This document shows positions 5,907-8,797 of a stretch of DNA of 8,797 bases, piece by piece. Below the pieces are notes generated by a model. That model did no database searches and was not told the DNA's origin. It saw nothing but the letters and a program-made list of their open reading frames with translations. A program made the translations under genes and the position numbers. Position 1 is the stretch's first letter, and every line of letters starts with the position of its first letter. Source of the stretch: CAZNVB01 sp964576265 (GTDB lineage: Bacteria > Acidobacteriota > Aminicenantia > Aminicenantales > UBA8522); contig CAZNVB010000181.1 in NCBI GenBank assembly GCA_964576265.1, forward strand, positions 1 through 8,797, read 5' to 3'.

Positions 5907-8797
5907 TCAAGTTTCTTTCAAGCCTTCGATTTCCTTGAGTCTGACAGCCAGCCGTTTTGGGGAGACGGGGATAACGGTTCTCACTTCAGGGGCAAAGAGC
6001 GAAATTTTATACTCCTCGACCATCCAGCGGAATTCGTCGACGGCTTTCCTCGCGGCGCTCGAAGTCTCTTTCGAGAGATTTTTTTTCAACCTCTCCAGAG
6101 CCTCGACAAAGGGACGGACTTGGTCCGTTTTCTTGCTGTCCTTGCCCGGATCGACTTTGGCTCTTTCCAGCCGCGATTTGAGGGCGGCAATATAACGGGG
6201 AATTTGGCGGAGTCGATCCAGATCGTAGATTTCGAGGAAGTTTCCCGGGACGAGCGTCTCCAGCTCGGCGGCGATCTCCCTCTCGTAAGGGGGGCGACCG
6301 CTTTCAGCTCGGGCCGTTTTTTCCGCTCCTTTCAGCAGCCGGCGCAGATCCTTATAGCCGTCGAGAATCTTGAAGACGGTTTCACGCAGCTCATGGCTTT
6401 TTTCAAACATAGCGCGGGTTGCGATTTCGGCGTAAGCCTCGAATTCCTCCCGGCGGCGGAGGTTTTTCTGAAAGATTTCGCGCTTGATCGCCTCGAGCAT
6501 GCCTTTTTCGACCGCAGCCCGGCCGCCGAAATAAAGAGCCGCCTTTTCGTATTCCTCGAACACCGTGAGATAGCGCCGGAGAAATTGGATGTCCTTCGAC
6601 ATCTTCGCTTCAAGAAGAGAGGCGACGCCGCGGACGTGCGAAGCCAGGGCCTCCTCCGCCGTCTTGAAGAGGCGGAGGTTCACTCCCGCTTCTCCCGGCT
6701 CGAGTCCCGGGTAGGCCGTCATGAACGGTCCGGCCGGAACGCTCTCGGGGAGCTCTCCGAAATCCCAGTCCGTTAGCCCGTCTCTTTCCCATTCCTCGCC
6801 GGCCCGTTTCCAGTCGGCCGATTGCTCGGGTACAAAGGACACGGCTCCGGCCCGCCGCAAGACCTCGAGGTTCCGGCTGGAGGCGAGCTCCCGGCCCTCC
6901 GGATCCGTGACGGCGACTCTCATTTTGAGGTGGCTTGGAATATCGGCGGCCGCCCACTTCGAGGCGGGAATATCGATTCCGAACCTCTTTTTGACAAAGG
7001 CGGCCAGAGTCTCGTAAAGAGAAGGATGGGTGAGCCGCATCTCGCCGACAATTGTCTCCACGGTCTCGGCCAGGGGCATCAACTGTTTGCGGTCGGCCTT
7101 GGGAAGGCTTTTGATTAAGGCGGCGATTTTTTCTTTGAATTGTCCCGGGACTCCCCATTCCAGGGCTTCCGATGGCAAGGAGGCGATCCGGCCGAAAGGG
7201 ATTCGCAGAGTCGCCCCGTCATCTTCTTCGCCGGGGGCGAACCTGTAAGAGATCGGGAAGTTCTCCTCCCCGAGCGTAAAGACGTCGGGGAAACCGGCGA
7301 GCTCGTCATCCCCGGGAGGCAGGAGGATGAGATCTTTTTCCTCCATTCTCAGAAACCGGTCGTCGCCCGCCTGGCGGATGCGTTTTTCCAAGCCCCGCCA
7401 GTCGTACACTCCGGCGAGGCGCCGGGAATAGAAATCGGCGATCGCCTCATCGCCGACCATGATGTTCCGCCGCCGGAGTTTTTCCTCCATGTCCAGGACT
7501 TTCTTCTGCCGATCCAGGTTGTGACGGAGGAAAGGAGGGGGATTCTTGACCCGGCCTTCGACCAGCCCTTCGGCGATAAAAATTTTATGGGCTTCGTCGG
7601 GATTTTTGGGACCGTAGGCCACGTCCCTGTCCGAGACGATCTCCAGGCCGAAAAGCGTTACCTTCTCCTTCGCCCTTACTTCGCCCCGGTCCGGATCCCA
7701 GCGGGGCTCGGAATAACTGTAGCGGCACAAGAAACCGCCCAGATCCTCGAGCCAAGCGGGGTCGATTTTCGCCGCCGTCCGGGCGAAGAGGCGCGACGTC
7801 CGCACGACCTCGGCGGCCACGATCCAGGGCCGGGATTTATTGAACAGCACCGAGCCGGGAAAAATCATCACTTCCCGGCCTTTCGCGGCTTGATAGATAT
7901 TTTTTTCCTTGTGAACGGCGATATTGGAGAGGAAACCGCTGAGGACGGCGCGGTGAATGGCGGTGTAGAGCGACGGCGTGATTTCCGTCCTTTTTGTCCT
8001 CCCCATGCGGATGTTTCTTTCCTCGAGGATCGAGACGATCTGTTCATGGACGAATCCCCACTCTCTCATCCGGAGATAGGAAAGGAAGTGCTCGGCGCAG
8101 AATTTTCTCTGTTCGCTTTTTGAAGCCGATTTTCCCGCCTCGCCGTGAAAACGGTCCCAGATGTTGAGCAGGGTCAGGAAGTCGGAGTCGGGATGGGCGA
8201 AAGCGGACTGGGCCTGGTCGGCAAGCCCCGCCTTTTCGGGCGGCCTCTCCCTGGGGTCGCGGATGCTCAAGACCGAAGCGATGACCGCGATCTCCCGCAG
8301 GCAGCCTTCTTTCTTCGCCTCGAGAAGCATGCGGGAGATTCTCGGGTCGACCGGGAGAAGGGCCATTTCGCGGCCGAGCGGGGTGAGCTCGAATTCCTTG
8401 CCGCGCTCGACGATCGCCCCGAGCTCGAGGAGGGTCTCGAACCCGTCCCTGATGTTTCTGGGCTGCGGCCGGTCGACGAACGGAAAATCGGCCGGATGGC
8501 CGAGCTTGAGGTGGAGCATGCGCAGGATGACTTCGGCGAGGTTCGAGCGGAGAATTTCGGGCGGCGTGAACCGGGGTCTCGATTCGTAATCTTCCTCCGA
8601 GTAGAGCCGGAGACAGAGGCCTTCCTGGACGCGGCCGCAGCGGCCCTTGCGTTGGTCGGCGCTCGCCTGGGAGATGGGGCTGATTGGAAGGGAGTTGATC
8701 CGCGTCCCGGGCTGGTACTGGGAGATGCGGGCGAGGCCGGTGTCGACGACATAGCGGATCCGGGGGATGGTCAGCGATGTTTCGGCGACATTGGTGG
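5907..8797 (-). CDS. hrpA: ATP-dependent RNA helicase HrpA, C-terminal 962 residues (start beyond the window)
   Basis: The frame is open from the right edge to the TGA at 5907-5909. Visible residues begin inside the second RecA-like domain, with helicase motif V (TNVAETSLT, 1-9) and motif VI (QRKGRCGR, 48-55), the DEAH/RHA signature. The HrpA-like RLYSEEDYESRP follows (63-74). The winged-helix and ratchet (HA2) region spans roughly 95-280, and an OB-fold near 280-350 contains IFPGSVLF (311-318). A long C-terminal region (about 365-950), rich in charged helices, corresponds to the HrpA-specific C-terminal domain that distinguishes it from HrpB. E. coli HrpA is about 1300 residues, so some 340 N-terminal residues, with motifs I to IV, should lie outside. 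HrpA is a cytoplasmic 3'-5' RNA helicase linked to mRNA processing and rescue of stalled ribosomes. An internal ATG at 8519 is not the start, because conserved helicase sequence continues upstream of it. Confidence 0.96.
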   Translation of the reverse strand, partial: TNVAETSLTIPRIRYVVDTGLARISQYQPGTRINSLPISPISQASADQRKGRCGRVQEGLCLRLYSEEDYESRPRFTPPEILRSNLAEVILRMLHLKLGHPADFPFVDRPQPRNIRDGFETLLELGAIVERGKEFELTPLGREMALLPVDPRISRMLLEAKKEGCLREIAVIASVLSIRDPRERPPEKAGLADQAQSAFAHPDSDFLTLLNIWDRFHGEAGKSASKSEQRKFCAEHFLSYLRMREWGFVHEQIVSILEERNIRMGRTKRTEITPSLYTAIHRAVLSGFLSNIAVHKEKNIYQAAKGREVMIFPGSVLFNKSRPWIVAAEVVRTSRLFARTAAKIDPAWLEDLGGFLCRYSYSEPRWDPDRGEVRAKEKVTLFGLEIVSDRDVAYGPKNPDEAHKIFIAEGLVEGRVKNPPPFLRHNLDRQKKVLDMEEKLRRRNIMVGDEAIADFYSRRLAGVYDWRGLEKRIRQAGDDRFLRMEEKDLILLPPGDDELAGFPDVFTLGEENFPISYRFAPGEEDDGATLRIPFGRIASLPSEALEWGVPGQFKEKIAALIKSLPKADRKQLMPLAETVETIVGEMRLTHPSLYETLAAFVKKRFGIDIPASKWAAADIPSHLKMRVAVTDPEGRELASSRNLEVLRRAGAVSFVPEQSADWKRAGEEWERDGLTDWDFGELPESVPAGPFMTAYPGLEPGEAGVNLRLFKTAEEALASHVRGVASLLEAKMSKDIQFLRRYLTVFEEYEKAALYFGGRAAVEKGMLEAIKREIFQKNLRRREEFEAYAEIATRAMFEKSHELRETVFKILDGYKDLRRLLKGAEKTARAESGRPPYEREIAAELETLVPGNFLEIYDLDRLRQIPRYIAALKSRLERAKVDPGKDSKKTDQVRPFVEALERLKKNLSKETSSAARKAVDEFRWMVEEYKISLFAPEVRTVIPVSPKRLAVRLKEIEGLKET

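Noticed and set aside
7140..8123. Plus-strand open frame (327 codons) opposite hrpA
   Set aside because: It lies wholly inside the conserved HrpA coding region and its translation has no recognisable motif.
8517..8519. ATG as the start of the HrpA protein
   Set aside because: The frame continues upstream with helicase motifs V and VI, so this is an internal Met and the gene is truncated by the window edge.

Overview
The window is GC-rich and densely coded, and every supported gene lies on the minus strand, so transcription runs from high to low coordinates. It carries no rRNA, tRNA, mobile element or CRISPR array. The gene mix is a Tat-exported Gfo/Idh/MocA oxidoreductase, a multiheme cytochrome c, a TIM-barrel sugar isomerase/epimerase, a small sulfotransferase, a secreted PEBP protein and HrpA. 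This suits a Gram-negative-type bacterium that degrades carbohydrates, for example Acidobacteriota (Aminicenantes) or the Planctomycetes/Verrucomicrobia group. The lineage is a weak guess from gene content; no marker gene is present.

Right part (about 8797 to 4600): the C-terminal 962 residues of the DEAH-box RNA helicase HrpA enter from the right edge with the start outside the window. A possible 15-codon leader ORF follows 23 nt after its stop, and the leader's stop overlaps the start of a PEBP (YbhB/YbcL-like) gene with a signal peptide. A compact sulfotransferase-like gene follows 67 nt later.

Middle (about 4599 to 4310): a 290-nt intergenic region separates two transcription blocks. It holds a 9-bp perfect inverted repeat just after the sulfotransferase stop, short repeats, and a good sigma-70-like promoter pointing left.

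Left part (4309 to 1): a compact four-gene unit follows that promoter: a cytoplasmic Gfo/Idh/MocA oxidoreductase, a sugar phosphate isomerase/epimerase-type TIM barrel, a Tat-exported Gfo/Idh/MocA oxidoreductase, and a multiheme cytochrome c that runs off the left edge. The cytochrome start overlaps the stop of the exported oxidoreductase (ATGA). Gfo/Idh enzymes paired with this TIM-barrel type are known from pathways that oxidise a sugar or glycoside at C3 and then cleave or rearrange the 3-keto product (levoglucosan, C-glycosides). The best inference is that this operon processes a carbohydrate through oxidised intermediates in both cytoplasm and periplasm, with a possible electron outlet through the cytochrome. 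The substrate cannot be read from the sequence, and the cytochrome link is a hypothesis. This operon is the most interesting part of the window.
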